A DNA stretch of 64,000 nucleotides from Bifidobacterium tissieri (GCF_002259645.1 NZ_MWWV01000006.1:186001-250000), one strand, 5' to 3'; positions 19,121 through 28,180 are shown, numbered from the stretch's first letter. Program-made: numbers and translations. Notes: generated from the letters alone by a model not told the origin.

Positions 19121-19966
19121 TCACAGATACGTATTCCAGCCGAGCTTGACGGCAAGCGTCACACCGGCGAGCACGGCTGCGGCGCGCATGATGTTCGCGG
19201 GAATGCGACGGGTGATCGGCGGGGCGATGTAGCTGCCGATGAAACATCCGGCACACAGTGCGATCGCGAACGGCCAGTTGACCGAACCGCGCACGATGAA
19301 CATCGCCGACGCGGTAATGTTTGCGCCGAATCCGATCACGGTCTTCAGTGCGTTGATCTCATGGAATCGTCCGATATGGCCCAGATCGAGCATCGCCAGG
19401 GCAAGCGTTCCCGCGCCTGCGCCGAAATAGCCGCTGTAGATGCCGACGAAGCTGACGCCCAGCCACATCCACCGTGGATCCTTATGTACATCGTCCTTGG
19501 GCCTGTCCAGTTCGCGTTGGATGGATTCCCTCGCCTGCACGGACTGCGGACCAAGCGCACGGCCTACCGAGTCCCGGGCATGTGCCCGTTCCTTCGGGTT
19601 GAGCGCGATGATCAGCGCACTGAACAGGATCAATGGCGGAACCAGATATTCGAACACAACCGCGGGAAGCTCGAGTAGCAGCATTCCACCGGCCACGCCG
19701 CCGACGATGCCGATGCATGCGTAGATGATTACGCGTGTGCGATGGCCATGCAGTTCCTTGCGTGCGGAAAGACAACCGCCAACGCCGGTTCCCATCACGC
19801 CCACGGTGTTCGTGGTGTTCGCCAGCACCGGAGGCACACCGATGGCCAGCAGTGCCGGATAGGAGACCAGAGAGGACGCGCCCACCGCATAGCCGACAAA
19901 CCCCGCCCCGATGCCAGCGACGAGCACGAGTATCAGGGTGACGGCGGATGTTCCTGCGATGGTCAT
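19121..19966 (-). CDS. TauE/SafE family membrane exporter
   Basis: Integral membrane protein of 281 residues, about eight helices in two repeats, with the family pattern GFVGYAVGASSLVSYPALLA and LANTTNTVGV in the first half and IYSGYFGAGAGTLALAML in the second. A polar loop of about 50 residues separates the halves. TauE/SafE proteins export sulfite, sulfoacetate or related organic anions; the ligand here is unknown. ATG 19966 is preceded by GGAGG; a TTG 12 nt upstream is less likely. Confidence 0.88.
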   Translation of the reverse strand: MTIAGTSAVTLILVLVAGIGAGFVGYAVGASSLVSYPALLAIGVPPVLANTTNTVGVMGTGVGGCLSARKELHGHRTRVIIYACIGIVGGVAGGMLLLELPAVVFEYLVPPLILFSALIIALNPKERAHARDSVGRALGPQSVQARESIQRELDRPKDDVHKDPRWMWLGVSFVGIYSGYFGAGAGTLALAMLDLGHIGRFHEINALKTVIGFGANITASAMFIVRGSVNWPFAIALCAGCFIGSYIAPPITRRIPANIMRAAAVLAGVTLAVKLGWNTYL

Positions 19967-20108
19967 GACAGCCTCCAACGCGATCTCAAGGGTGTTAGGA
20001 TTCCGTTAGGATATTTGCGAGCATACCCATGACGCCCACGGTGGTAACTACTGATGATCAGATCGTGGACTGCCCACAGGCAGGCGGGGACACGCATTCA
20101 TCAAACGA

Positions 20109-20139
20109 TTGACATCATGCGGTTTTGAGGCGGTATGAT
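20109..20139 (+). promoter_or_regulatory. Probable promoter of the SDR gene
   Basis: TTGACA, 19-nt spacer, TATGAT. The spacer is longer than ideal. An ATG 5 nt after the -10 box opens a 37-codon frame that overlaps the SDR start; its role is unclear. Confidence 0.5.
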
Positions 20140-20214
20140 CGGATATGACAACCACTACGCGTCGGGTCGGATTACGGTCCTCCGGCGTTCTCACAACACG
20201 ACGGGAGTCCCACT

Positions 20215-20925
20215 ATGAGCACACAATCCGGCAGGAAACTCGCCATCGTCACCGGTAGCGCACTGGGTCTGGGCTACGAGCTGGCCCGGCAGTTGATCGA
20301 CAAGGGCTGGTTCGTGGCTGGCATCGATTTCAACGAGGAACGACAGATCGAATTATCTCGCCAGTTCCCGGCCGACACCTACCGAGGATTCGTGGGGGAC
20401 GTGTCGGATGAGCTGTTCGTGAAGGCGTCCGTAGCGGAAATCGCGAAGATCGGTCACATCGATCTGCTGATCAACAACGCCGGTCAGCCCTCGTTCAAGA
20501 AGCCGACGGCGTATGAGGCCGCCGACGTGGACAAATGCCTCAAAGGTCTTAAGGGCATGATCCTGTGGAGCGTGGAGACCCTCAAGGCCACCGGCGAACA
20601 GGATCTCAAGATCGCCAACGTAATGAGCACCGCCGCGACGCGCGGCAACGCGAACGAATCCGTGTACTGCGCCACCAAGTGGGGGGAGAAGGGATATACG
20701 CAAAGCCTCAAGGTGGCATACAAAGGGTCCAGCGTGAAGGTCGTAGGCGTCTATCCCGGCGGAATTGACACGGACTTCTACCGGGACAGCCACGACTACG
20801 TTTCGCTGGAGAAGCAGCATTCGTTCATGAACGCCGCGGAACTGGCCGAAGTGATCCTGTTCAATCTTGTCAACGACGCGAATCTGACCGTCTCCGACAT
20901 TCTGATCGAACGCAATTACCGATAA
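20215..20925 (+). CDS. Short-chain dehydrogenase/reductase
   Basis: NAD(P)-dependent oxidoreductase of the classical SDR family, 236 residues. Cofactor motif TGSALGLGYELA at the N-terminus, LLINNAGQPSF in the middle, and the catalytic YCATKWGEKGY (YxxxK) preceded by the serine-containing STAATRG. The sequence after beta-2 (GIDFNEE) has an acidic residue, which favours NAD over NADP. GGGAG lies before ATG 20215. Substrate unknown. The stop codon is only 4 nt from the convergent BrnQ stop. Confidence 0.88.
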   Translation: MSTQSGRKLAIVTGSALGLGYELARQLIDKGWFVAGIDFNEERQIELSRQFPADTYRGFVGDVSDELFVKASVAEIAKIGHIDLLINNAGQPSFKKPTAYEAADVDKCLKGLKGMILWSVETLKATGEQDLKIANVMSTAATRGNANESVYCATKWGEKGYTQSLKVAYKGSSVKVVGVYPGGIDTDFYRDSHDYVSLEKQHSFMNAAELAEVILFNLVNDANLTVSDILIERNYR

Positions 20926-20929
20926 TGAT

Positions 20930-22354
20930 TTACCGATAGTGACGCCGGCGGCCGCGGTGCCGGCTATCGTTGGGCGGCCTGCCGTCCAACGATAGCCGGC
21001 TGTCGATCACGCCCACGATCATGCCGACAAGCGCGGGGCAGAGCCATCCGAGCTGGGCGTCGGCAAAGGGCAGCAACGCCAGCGTGGTGTCCAGCCATGG
21101 CAGTGAGCCTCCGAACACGGCGACCAGACTCGACACGCAGTGCAGGGCTGCGGCGATCCCCGTCAGCAGCACCGTCCAGAAATACACACGCGGGAACCGC
21201 GACGAGAACACACGATCGATCATCGACAGCGCCACCAGTACGATGGCGATCGGATACAAGGCCGACAGCACCGGCACCGACACCTTGATGATCATGCTCA
21301 GACCGGCGTTCGACACCACGAAGCTGAACACCGTGAACACCGCGCCCCAACGGCGATAGTTCATGCGACGGCCGGCCACGACGGGGAAGTGGTTCTGGAA
21401 ATACGTGCCGCAGGTGGAGATCAGACCGGTGCATACGTTGAGACAGGCGATGATGAACACCAGACCGACGAATGCGGTGCCGAACGGGCCGAACATGGCG
21501 GACGTCAGATTCGTCAGCACCGTCGCTCCCGTGTCATGCGAGGGGTCGATCGAGGCAATCGACCCGGACACCGCACCCATATAGGCCAGTACGCCGTAGA
21601 TCACGATGAGCAGCAGACCGGTGCCCACGCCGGCGAGCGCGGTCTCGCGGCGTACCTGCGATTCGTCGTCCACACCCATCGATCGCACGTTCGCCGAGAT
21701 CACGATGCCGAAGTACAGGGCAGCGAGGAGATCCATCGTCTGGTATCCATCGAGGAATCCGCGTGCCATCTGGCCGTTGGCGTAGTCGCCCATGGGGGCG
21801 GCGAATCCGCCCGGATGCCGTATCACGCAGAAGACGAACAGGATAGCGATCAGGATGAGCAGCAGCGGGCCCATGAACTTGCCCAGTGTCTTCGACAGTT
21901 TCTCCGGATGCTGGGAAAGCAGGTACGACACCGCGAAGAACACCAGAGAATACGCGAACTGCGTGAGATCGGTCGGCAGCGTGGGCGTGAACGGTACGAT
22001 CGCCATTTCGAATGATGTGGTCGCCGTGCGGGGGATCGCGAAGCACGGTCCGATGGTCAGGATGATCGCCAGACCCAGAATGAGTGCGAATCGGTTCGAC
22101 ACGCGGTTCGCCAGCCGTTCGAATCCGCCGGCGAACGACACCGCCACCACGCCGAGGATGGGCAGACCCACCGCCGACACGATGAATCCGATCGAGGCGA
22201 GCATCGTACGGTCACCGGCCTGTGCTCCCACGAACGGGGGGAATATCAGGTTGCCGGCTCCAAAGAACATGGAGAAGAACGTGAACGTGGCTAGTATGCG
22301 GTTGCGCCCGTTCAATGCCGTGGCGCCCGTTGTCGCGTTCCGTGTGTCCGTCAT
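20930..22354 (-). CDS. brnQ: Branched-chain amino-acid transporter BrnQ (LIVCS family)
   Basis: Twelve-helix cation symporter for leucine, isoleucine and valine; 474 residues from ATG 22354, which follows GGGAGGA. Seen: TFFSMFFGAGNLIFPPFVGAQAG at the N-terminus, the hallmark of the family, and GPCFAIPRTATTSFE. The last 20 or so residues are basic and are encoded by a perfect 15-bp inverted repeat (20959-21000) that looks like a transcription terminator, so the present C-terminus may be a recent extension. Confidence 0.92.
   Translation of the reverse strand: MTDTRNATTGATALNGRNRILATFTFFSMFFGAGNLIFPPFVGAQAGDRTMLASIGFIVSAVGLPILGVVAVSFAGGFERLANRVSNRFALILGLAIILTIGPCFAIPRTATTSFEMAIVPFTPTLPTDLTQFAYSLVFFAVSYLLSQHPEKLSKTLGKFMGPLLLILIAILFVFCVIRHPGGFAAPMGDYANGQMARGFLDGYQTMDLLAALYFGIVISANVRSMGVDDESQVRRETALAGVGTGLLLIVIYGVLAYMGAVSGSIASIDPSHDTGATVLTNLTSAMFGPFGTAFVGLVFIIACLNVCTGLISTCGTYFQNHFPVVAGRRMNYRRWGAVFTVFSFVVSNAGLSMIIKVSVPVLSALYPIAIVLVALSMIDRVFSSRFPRVYFWTVLLTGIAAALHCVSSLVAVFGGSLPWLDTTLALLPFADAQLGWLCPALVGMIVGVIDSRLSLDGRPPNDSRHRGRRRHYR
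20959..21000 (-). terminator. Long hairpin inside the brnQ 3' end
   Basis: Arms of 15 bp, GCCGGCTATCGTTGG and CCAACGATAGCCGGC, with further pairing in the loop. It lies about 30 nt before the annotated brnQ stop. No T-run follows on the minus strand, so termination is inferred from stem strength and from its place between convergent genes. Confidence 0.5.
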
Positions 22355-22444
22355 GAGGACGATCCTCCCGTGGTGGTTGAGTGGTTTCGAAAAAATACTC
22401 AACGCATTGTGATGGAATCGTCCCGATTCGTCAAATCGGCAGGG

Positions 22445-24034
22445 TCATTCGGCGATGATGACGTCGTCGGTCGGCGGGTCCAGATCGATCACGTCGTCGC
22501 ACCAGTCGGCGGCCAGTTCCTCGTCATGCGTGACGACGACCACGATCCTGCCATCGCGTTTCAGCCGTTGCAGCAGCAGCCCCACCTGACGCATGTGGAA
22601 ACGGTCGAGTCCGCTGGTCGGCTCGTCGAGCACGATCAGCTCCTTGCCGCACATGAGCGCCGATGCGATGGCCGTGCGTTGCTTCTCCCCGCCCGACAGG
22701 CTCATTGGATGCCGCTCGGCGAGGGCGTCGAGATCCAGATCGTGCAGGATGCGGTCACAACGCTTGCGTGCCGTGGCGTCGTCACCGGCCGTCTCGGCGA
22801 AACCGAGCATGACCTCCTCCCGCACACTGTCGGCGAACAGCTGATAGTTCACATCCTGCATCACCAGAAACGCCTTGGCCGTCAGCGTGTGCGCCTTCAC
22901 CGGTTTCCCGTTCCACAGGATGCTGCCGCAGATCGGACGGAGCAGACCGCACAGGGTACGTACCAGCGTGCTTTTTCCGGTGCCGTTGGCGCCCATCAGC
23001 GCCGTAACCCGTCCGGCTCGCAGCGCCAGATCGGGGACGTCACGAAGGAATTCGCCGCGTGACGAGCGACGGTTGGTGCGGACAAGCGTCCCGAGCCCGC
23101 GTCTCCTGCCGTACCCGATGCGCAGCATGCGTGTGCGCAGGACGGGGGTGGTGCCGGCGCCCTCCGCTTCGGGGTCTTCGGTGCCATCACCCATGCCGTT
23201 GCCGGTGCCCTCCAACCGCGTTTGTGGTCGTTGACGCTTCGCCTCCACGATGGTCCGGTATCGGCACAGATCCAAGGCGCGCAGGCCCATGCTGGCGATC
23301 GTCTCTGGTGAAAGTGCAAGGAAGTCGTGTGCGGGATAGTCGCCGATCACACGTCCCTGTTCGAATACGACGAATCGATCGGCGATATCGCGACACCATG
23401 CCAGACGGTGTTCGGCGATCAGTACGGTCGTGCCGGACCGCTTGAGTCGTGCGATCATGTCATGCAGTTCGTCGATCGAGCGGGCGTCGAGATTACTGGT
23501 CGGCTCATCCAGCACCATGACCGGTGGATGCAGCATCGTGGCGACCACCACGGCAAGACGCTGTTTCTGCCCGCCGGACAGACGGAACACACTGCGGTTG
23601 AGCAGTTGTTCGATGCCGAACCGGTGCACCGTGTCGGCCATGCGACGCCGGATCTCATCGGAGGGCATGCCCATGTTCTCGCACGGGAATGCAAGCTCCG
23701 ACGTGGCATCGGCGTTGAAGTACTGGGTCTTGGGGTTTTGGAACACGCTGCCGACCAGCGGCGTGAATGCGTCGATCGGAGCACCCGCGCCCAATCCCGC
23801 CGTATGATGTTCGCCGGTCAGTGATCCCGAGAAGAACGTGGGGATCAGTCCGTTGACCAGACGGGTGTAGGAGGTCTTTCCGCAGCCGCTGCGACCGCAC
23901 AGCATTACGCATTCGCCGGGGGAGACGTGCAGTGAGACGTCGTGCAGGGCGTTGCTGGCTGCGACTGTGTCAGCGGTGCTTGCACCACCATAACGGAAGG
24001 TGACATGTTCGGTTTCGATGATGCCGTCGGTCAT
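22445..24034 (-). CDS. ECF transporter ATPase, fused double ABC domain (EcfA/A')
   Basis: Energy-coupling ATPase of an ECF-type vitamin or metal importer. The 529-residue chain holds two ABC domains. Domain 1: Walker A CGRSGCGKT, signature LSGGQKQRLAVV, Walker B VMVLDEPTSNLD. Domain 2: Walker A GANGTGKST, signature LSGGEKQRTAIA, Walker B LIVLDEPTSGLD. The interdomain linker (about 245-300) is Gly/Arg-rich. Most ECF systems have two separate ATPases; here they are one polypeptide. The gene overlaps ecfT by 4 nt and is the last of a three-gene operon. Confidence 0.92.
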   Translation of the reverse strand: MTDGIIETEHVTFRYGGASTADTVAASNALHDVSLHVSPGECVMLCGRSGCGKTSYTRLVNGLIPTFFSGSLTGEHHTAGLGAGAPIDAFTPLVGSVFQNPKTQYFNADATSELAFPCENMGMPSDEIRRRMADTVHRFGIEQLLNRSVFRLSGGQKQRLAVVVATMLHPPVMVLDEPTSNLDARSIDELHDMIARLKRSGTTVLIAEHRLAWCRDIADRFVVFEQGRVIGDYPAHDFLALSPETIASMGLRALDLCRYRTIVEAKRQRPQTRLEGTGNGMGDGTEDPEAEGAGTTPVLRTRMLRIGYGRRRGLGTLVRTNRRSSRGEFLRDVPDLALRAGRVTALMGANGTGKSTLVRTLCGLLRPICGSILWNGKPVKAHTLTAKAFLVMQDVNYQLFADSVREEVMLGFAETAGDDATARKRCDRILHDLDLDALAERHPMSLSGGEKQRTAIASALMCGKELIVLDEPTSGLDRFHMRQVGLLLQRLKRDGRIVVVVTHDEELAADWCDDVIDLDPPTDDVIIAE

Positions 24035-24741
24035 AGTACTCCTGCGATGTCAAGCGCGACCGGCGCGGCGCATACGGCCATGGCAAGCCAGTCGACCGGT
24101 CTCATGCGGATTTCGGTCAGCGACGTATGGGTTCCGGAACGTCCCAGCCCCTTGGTCAGTGCGGCGACGGACAGGTCCTGGGCCACATTGTTCGCGTTCA
24201 TGAGCAGCGGAACGAGCACATACTCCAACGACTGCATCGGATGACGGACGAGCGCGAACCTGCCGACGGCAATGCCCCGCAATGCCATGGCGGCGCGGAT
24301 CTGCCGATAGTCCTGGAGGATCGTGGGAAAGAAGCGGATCACCACCATGCACGGGATCACGATCGCCTCCGGCACGTGCATGCGTCGCATCGCGCACACG
24401 AACTCGCTGGCGCGCGTGGTGGCGAACGCATACGCGCCGGTGATGAAGCACGGCAGCATCATCCGCAATCCCACCGCCACCAGCGCCAGACCATGCAGCC
24501 AGGGATTCGTCGAATCAGCCGGCACCAGATAGCTGACGGCCACCAGCATCGCATAGAAGAGTCCAAGCCGTAGCGTCATGCGCCATCGCCCGGCGGCCAG
24601 CATGGGCATCAGCACCAATGCCACCAGCATGATCTCGGTATGCGTATGCACATGGAAGAAAAGCAGAAGATTCGCCAGCAGCAGCATGAACAGCTTGGCG
24701 CGCGGATCCAATGCGAGGGGATTCGCCGTCGTCGGTGTCAT
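24031..24741 (-). CDS. ECF transporter transmembrane component EcfT
   Basis: Membrane coupling subunit that links the ATPases to the substrate-binding S component. The 236-residue protein opens with NPLALDPRAKLFMLLL, the usual EcfT start, and has about five helices. The two coupling-helix Ala-Arg-Gly type motifs are represented by AAMALRGIAVG and AALTKGLG; the second lacks the expected arginine in the ARG triplet. It starts 3 nt after the S-component stop. Confidence 0.88.
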   Translation of the reverse strand: MTPTTANPLALDPRAKLFMLLLANLLLFFHVHTHTEIMLVALVLMPMLAAGRWRMTLRLGLFYAMLVAVSYLVPADSTNPWLHGLALVAVGLRMMLPCFITGAYAFATTRASEFVCAMRRMHVPEAIVIPCMVVIRFFPTILQDYRQIRAAMALRGIAVGRFALVRHPMQSLEYVLVPLLMNANNVAQDLSVAALTKGLGRSGTHTSLTEIRMRPVDWLAMAVCAAPVALDIAGVL

Positions 24742-24744
24742 CGG

Positions 24745-25413
24745 TCAGACGATTCCGGCCTTGACGAAATGCCTGCGGAGCACGCGCTGACCGAACCAGC
24801 CGCCGACCAGCGCACACACGACGATGGCGATCATGGCGATCGCGAACGTGCCCATGTTGATGTGCGAGAACACGCCGTCGATGTAGGCGGCATCCTTGCC
24901 GCGGGCCTGAAGGCTGGCCACGTAGGCGTCCTTCATGAACCACAGCGGCAGGATCGGCCCGGTGAGACCGTACGAGAACACCACGTAGCTGGCCAGCAGG
25001 CCGGTGCGGCTTCTGTACGAGCCGGCGCGGGCGATCAGATCGGCGATCACGGGAAAGACGATGCTGGCGATGAACGACAGGACGAAATGCCCGGAGACGA
25101 ACAGGAACAGGCCGATCACGGCGCCCATCACCGTGATCGCGCCGAATTTGCGCACCTTGGTCGCGAGCAGCATGTACACGCAGCCGGAGATGAGTGCGGC
25201 GATGGCGGGGAGAAAGATCGAGGCGAACCCGACGAACGCCACTGTGCTGATCAGCGTGGCAACCGCCACCAACACGAAGTACAGTGCCGTGAACACACCG
25301 ATCGTGATGAGATCCGGCACGGACAGTCTTGCCGCCTTCGCTGCCATCGTCGTGTTGCCAGCCGAATCGACGGATGCGGTCGTGATGTTCGTGTCGTTGC
25401 CCTGATGCGTCAT
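24745..25413 (-). CDS. ECF transporter substrate-specific (S) component, Trep_Strep/MptD-like
   Basis: Membrane protein that binds the imported small molecule. The 222-residue protein has a polar N-terminus of 30 residues, then six hydrophobic helices starting VPDLITIGVFTALYFVLVAV. The resemblance is to the Trep_Strep/MptD group of S components, whose ligand is not firmly known; I am moderately sure of that subfamily. ATG 25413 follows GAGGATC; longer in-frame starts run through the promoter. First gene of the operon S-T-AA, so this is a group I ECF system with its own energising module. Confidence 0.82.
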   Translation of the reverse strand: MTHQGNDTNITTASVDSAGNTTMAAKAARLSVPDLITIGVFTALYFVLVAVATLISTVAFVGFASIFLPAIAALISGCVYMLLATKVRKFGAITVMGAVIGLFLFVSGHFVLSFIASIVFPVIADLIARAGSYRSRTGLLASYVVFSYGLTGPILPLWFMKDAYVASLQARGKDAAYIDGVFSHINMGTFAIAMIAIVVCALVGGWFGQRVLRRHFVKAGIV

Positions 25414-25444
25414 GATCCTCGTTCCCGTTGACTGTCCCCAATGT

Positions 25445-25455
25445 GTGACCGTCAC
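25445..25455. promoter_or_regulatory. Palindromic site at the ECF operon start
   Basis: GTGACCGTCAC, a perfect 11-bp palindrome immediately after the -10 box of the ECF promoter. Two copies of ACATTGG (minus strand) flank it. The position fits a repressor operator. Confidence 0.5.
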
Positions 25456-25456
25456 C

Positions 25457-25485
25457 AATGTAACGGGGAACGTCCGATTGCACAA
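25457..25485 (-). promoter_or_regulatory. Promoter of the ECF operon
   Basis: On the minus strand: TTGTGC, 17-nt spacer, TACATT. The predicted leader is only about 40-45 nt, too short for a typical vitamin riboswitch. Confidence 0.55.
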
Positions 25486-25623
25486 TAGTTTTTCACGGAC
25501 ATTTCCGAGGCATGCGAAGACTGAACGTCGTTTGTCCGCCGTCTGGCCGGAACATGAATTCTTGGTCAACCCTGCGATTGCGTGGGTGTCGCGGGTGCCC
25601 ATCGACTAGCGTGAAGAGAACAT

Positions 25624-25636
25624 TCGAGATTCTCGA
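25624..25636. promoter_or_regulatory. Palindrome upstream of the histidine phosphatase gene
   Basis: TCGAGA-T-TCTCGA, perfect 6-bp arms, ending 25 nt before ATG 25662. Could be an operator or a small 5' hairpin. Confidence 0.35.
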
Positions 25637-25661
25637 CGAAGTGAATGGAGGAACGGCAAGT

Positions 25662-26489
25662 ATGGGAATGCCGTTGGATTTGTATGTGATCCGCCACGGG
25701 GAATCCGAGGCGAACGTGATCGTCAAGGCCGGGGAACAGGGCGACAACTCCCTGTACACGCAGGACAACGTGACGGTGCCCGACCGTTCGTGGAGGCTCA
25801 CCTCCACCGGTCGCAAGCAGGCGGATTGCATAGGACGCTGGCTGGTCTCCCAGCAGCCCCTGTTCGATCGGTATCTGGTCTCGCCGTATGTGCGTACACG
25901 CGAGACGGCGGCTACGATGGCGCTGCCCAAGGCCAAGTGGGAGGAGACCCGCGTGCTGCGCGAACGTTCCTGGGGTGAGATCAACACCATCACCCAGGAT
26001 GAGTTCCGTACGAACTACTCGCGCAACTGGATGTTCAAGCGCACCGATCCGCTCTACTGGCGTCCGCCGGCAGGCGAGTCCATCGCCGACGTGGCGGAGG
26101 ACCGCGTGCACAATCTGCTCACCTCGCTCAACCGCCGTGCCGAGGCGGAATCCGTGGTGGCGGTGACCCACGGCGACTTCATGCTCGCGCTGATGCTCAC
26201 CTTGGAGGACATCTCCGACGAGGAGTTCCTTCGCCGTACGTCCGATGACGCATGGACGATCACCAACTGCACCTGCCTGCATTACTCACGTCGCGATCCC
26301 AGCACCGGCCGCACCTCGCAGCGAGTGCGCTGGGAGCAGACCGCTCGTCCCGTGTTCAACGAGGAGACGGGACGCTGGGAGGTGAAGGTGGAGCCGTGGC
26401 GTGAATTCCAGCGCCCGCTGCTCAGCAACGGCGATCTGGTGGACGTGGTCCACGCCGTGGATCACCACCTCGACCAATACGCCAAGTAG
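25662..26489 (+). CDS. Histidine phosphatase / phosphoglycerate mutase-like protein
   Basis: Cytosolic member of the histidine phosphatase superfamily, 275 residues. The catalytic RHG motif is near the N-terminus (YVIRHGESEAN), the second arginine region reads VSPYVRTRETAATM, the acid residue is in LRERSWGEI and the second histidine in VAVTHGDFMLAL. This gives the full catalytic set, but whether it acts on phosphoglycerate or another phosphate ester is not evident. ATG 25662 follows TGGAGGAA; upstream in-frame codons lack a ribosome binding site. Confidence 0.88.
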   Translation: MGMPLDLYVIRHGESEANVIVKAGEQGDNSLYTQDNVTVPDRSWRLTSTGRKQADCIGRWLVSQQPLFDRYLVSPYVRTRETAATMALPKAKWEETRVLRERSWGEINTITQDEFRTNYSRNWMFKRTDPLYWRPPAGESIADVAEDRVHNLLTSLNRRAEAESVVAVTHGDFMLALMLTLEDISDEEFLRRTSDDAWTITNCTCLHYSRRDPSTGRTSQRVRWEQTARPVFNEETGRWEVKVEPWREFQRPLLSNGDLVDVVHAVDHHLDQYAK

Positions 26490-26542
26490 GTCGCATCGCC
26501 TTGACCGACATGGCGTTATGAGTTATGAGTTCTGACCAACAT

Positions 26543-26593
26543 GGCGGAGGCGATATCGACGGCTGAACAATGACCGTCGATATCGCCTCCGCC
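26543..26593. terminator. Bidirectional terminator, 20-bp stem
   Basis: Perfect arms GGCGGAGGCGATATCGACGG and its complement with an 11-nt loop, between the convergent phosphatase and GH13 genes. Confidence 0.8.
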
Positions 26594-26641
26594 GTTGTGA
26601 TCGTTGTGATATGGCCGTTGCCTGCTTGGCGGCGATCCGCG

Positions 26642-28039
26642 TCAGCGATCCGTGTTGCGGTACAGTGTCCCTCCATCCTCGTCGGTGATCGTCACCCGAG
26701 GCGTGCCGGACACGTCAAGATCCACCGTGAGCGCATGCGTGCCGTCGGCGGAGACGGAACGATACGTGTAATGCTCGTTCGTCAGCGTCAGCGTCTCCGT
26801 ACGCGCCTCGACCAGCCAGGGGTTCCGACGGCGCAATCCGATCAGATCCTGATGCGCGCGGTAGATCGGCGCACCCAGCGGGGACAGTTCGTCGGGGGAG
26901 TGCGGGAATGCCGGGCGGATCTCGTCATCACCGCCCAGCCGTTCCTCCTTGATGCCCGTATACCCCTGCTCGTCGCCGTAATAGATGCTGGGTACGCCAC
27001 CGACCGTCATCAGTATGGCCAGCGCAAGCACCGCCTTGTCTGCGCCGATTCTGCTGGCGATACGCGTTACATCGTGGTTGCCAATGAACGTCTGCGGCAC
27101 GAATGCGTCAAGGAATCCGTTATGGCGGTGCAGCGTCCAATCCAGTTCGAAGAAGTTCCTGGTCTGCAGACTCGACCACACGGCCTTCCACAACTCGTAT
27201 TCGGTCACCGAGTCCATCGTCGACTCGGTCACGATCCGCGCATAGTCGCCGTGAATCACCTCGCCGAAGATCCATGAATACGGATGGGACTGCTTCACCT
27301 GCGGCAGCACCTTCGTCCAGAACGACGGATCCGTGGCGTACGCGGCATCAAGACGCCATCCGGACGTCCCTCGATCCAGCCAGTGGTTCATCACCGTCGT
27401 CACATAGGCCGCCGTCACGGGAGATGAGTGATCCAGATCAACCAGACGATCATGCCCCTCGAACACCGCAAGGGTGGGCTGCCCGTCCGGGCCGGGCGTC
27501 GTGCGGACCAATCCCGCCCACGGGCTGGCGGAATCCCCCTCCAATGCGGCGCGCACGGCGGGATGATCGCGTCCTACATGGTTGAACACGCCGTCGAGCA
27601 CCAACTGCAGTCCCTTGTTCCGGCAGGCTTCGGCGAGTCTATCGAACGCCTGATCGCCGCCAAGCCGCACATCCACATGCATATGGTCCAACGTGTCATA
27701 ACCGTGCGACGAGGATTCGAAGATCGGGCCGAGCAGCAGTCCCGACACACCAAGATCGCGGGCATAGTCCAGCCAGTCGATCAGTGCGTCGAGGCCCCGG
27801 CCGCGGAATGTACGCTCGCCGGTTGGACGGATCTCCGCCCCGACGAACCCCAGCGGATAGATGTGCCACCAGATGCCGTACCGCACCCAGTCCGGCATCG
27901 GATGCGTCGGCAGAGGACAATGCAACGGCGAACGCCCATCGTCATCATATGATTGCGTATCGTGTACTGCGCCGTTCGCATCGTGCGTGTGGTTTGTCGC
28001 GTGATCTGTCGTGGGATCCATATGATTCGCAGCGGCCAT
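26642..28039 (-). CDS. GH13 alpha-amylase family enzyme
   Basis: Intracellular glycoside hydrolase (no signal peptide) of 465 residues. The four GH13 regions are present: LVLDGVFNHVG (region I), SGWRLDAAY with nucleophile Asp231 (II), WIFGEVIHG with acid/base Glu260 (III) and FIGNHDVTR with Asp323 (IV). The first 45 residues are polar and His/Asp-rich and lie outside the barrel. The C-terminal domain is short. Probably acts on malto-oligosaccharides or related alpha-glucosides, but bond specificity cannot be read off. ATG 28039 follows AGGAGG. Divergent from the EamA transporter gene. Confidence 0.88.
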   Translation of the reverse strand: MAAANHMDPTTDHATNHTHDANGAVHDTQSYDDDGRSPLHCPLPTHPMPDWVRYGIWWHIYPLGFVGAEIRPTGERTFRGRGLDALIDWLDYARDLGVSGLLLGPIFESSSHGYDTLDHMHVDVRLGGDQAFDRLAEACRNKGLQLVLDGVFNHVGRDHPAVRAALEGDSASPWAGLVRTTPGPDGQPTLAVFEGHDRLVDLDHSSPVTAAYVTTVMNHWLDRGTSGWRLDAAYATDPSFWTKVLPQVKQSHPYSWIFGEVIHGDYARIVTESTMDSVTEYELWKAVWSSLQTRNFFELDWTLHRHNGFLDAFVPQTFIGNHDVTRIASRIGADKAVLALAILMTVGGVPSIYYGDEQGYTGIKEERLGGDDEIRPAFPHSPDELSPLGAPIYRAHQDLIGLRRRNPWLVEARTETLTLTNEHYTYRSVSADGTHALTVDLDVSGTPRVTITDEDGGTLYRNTDR

Positions 28040-28174
28040 GGGAAGCCTCCTGTTCCATGCTGTGAAGTGACGTCCCGTCCCCTTCATATATAGTGGTTCG
28101 ACACACTGCATGAACGCAACCGATACCGCGTGTCACGGTGGACTCGCCGGCGAACACGACCGTTCATGATCCGA

Positions 28175-28180
28175 TATAAT
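28175..28180 (+). promoter_or_regulatory. -10 box for the EamA gene
   Basis: A consensus TATAAT, 64 nt before ATG 28245. The matching -35 box is weak. Confidence 0.4.

Noticed and set aside
25414-25500. Riboswitch upstream of the ECF operon
   Set aside because: The likely transcript leader is only about 45 nt and holds no recognisable TPP, FMN, cobalamin or similar core.
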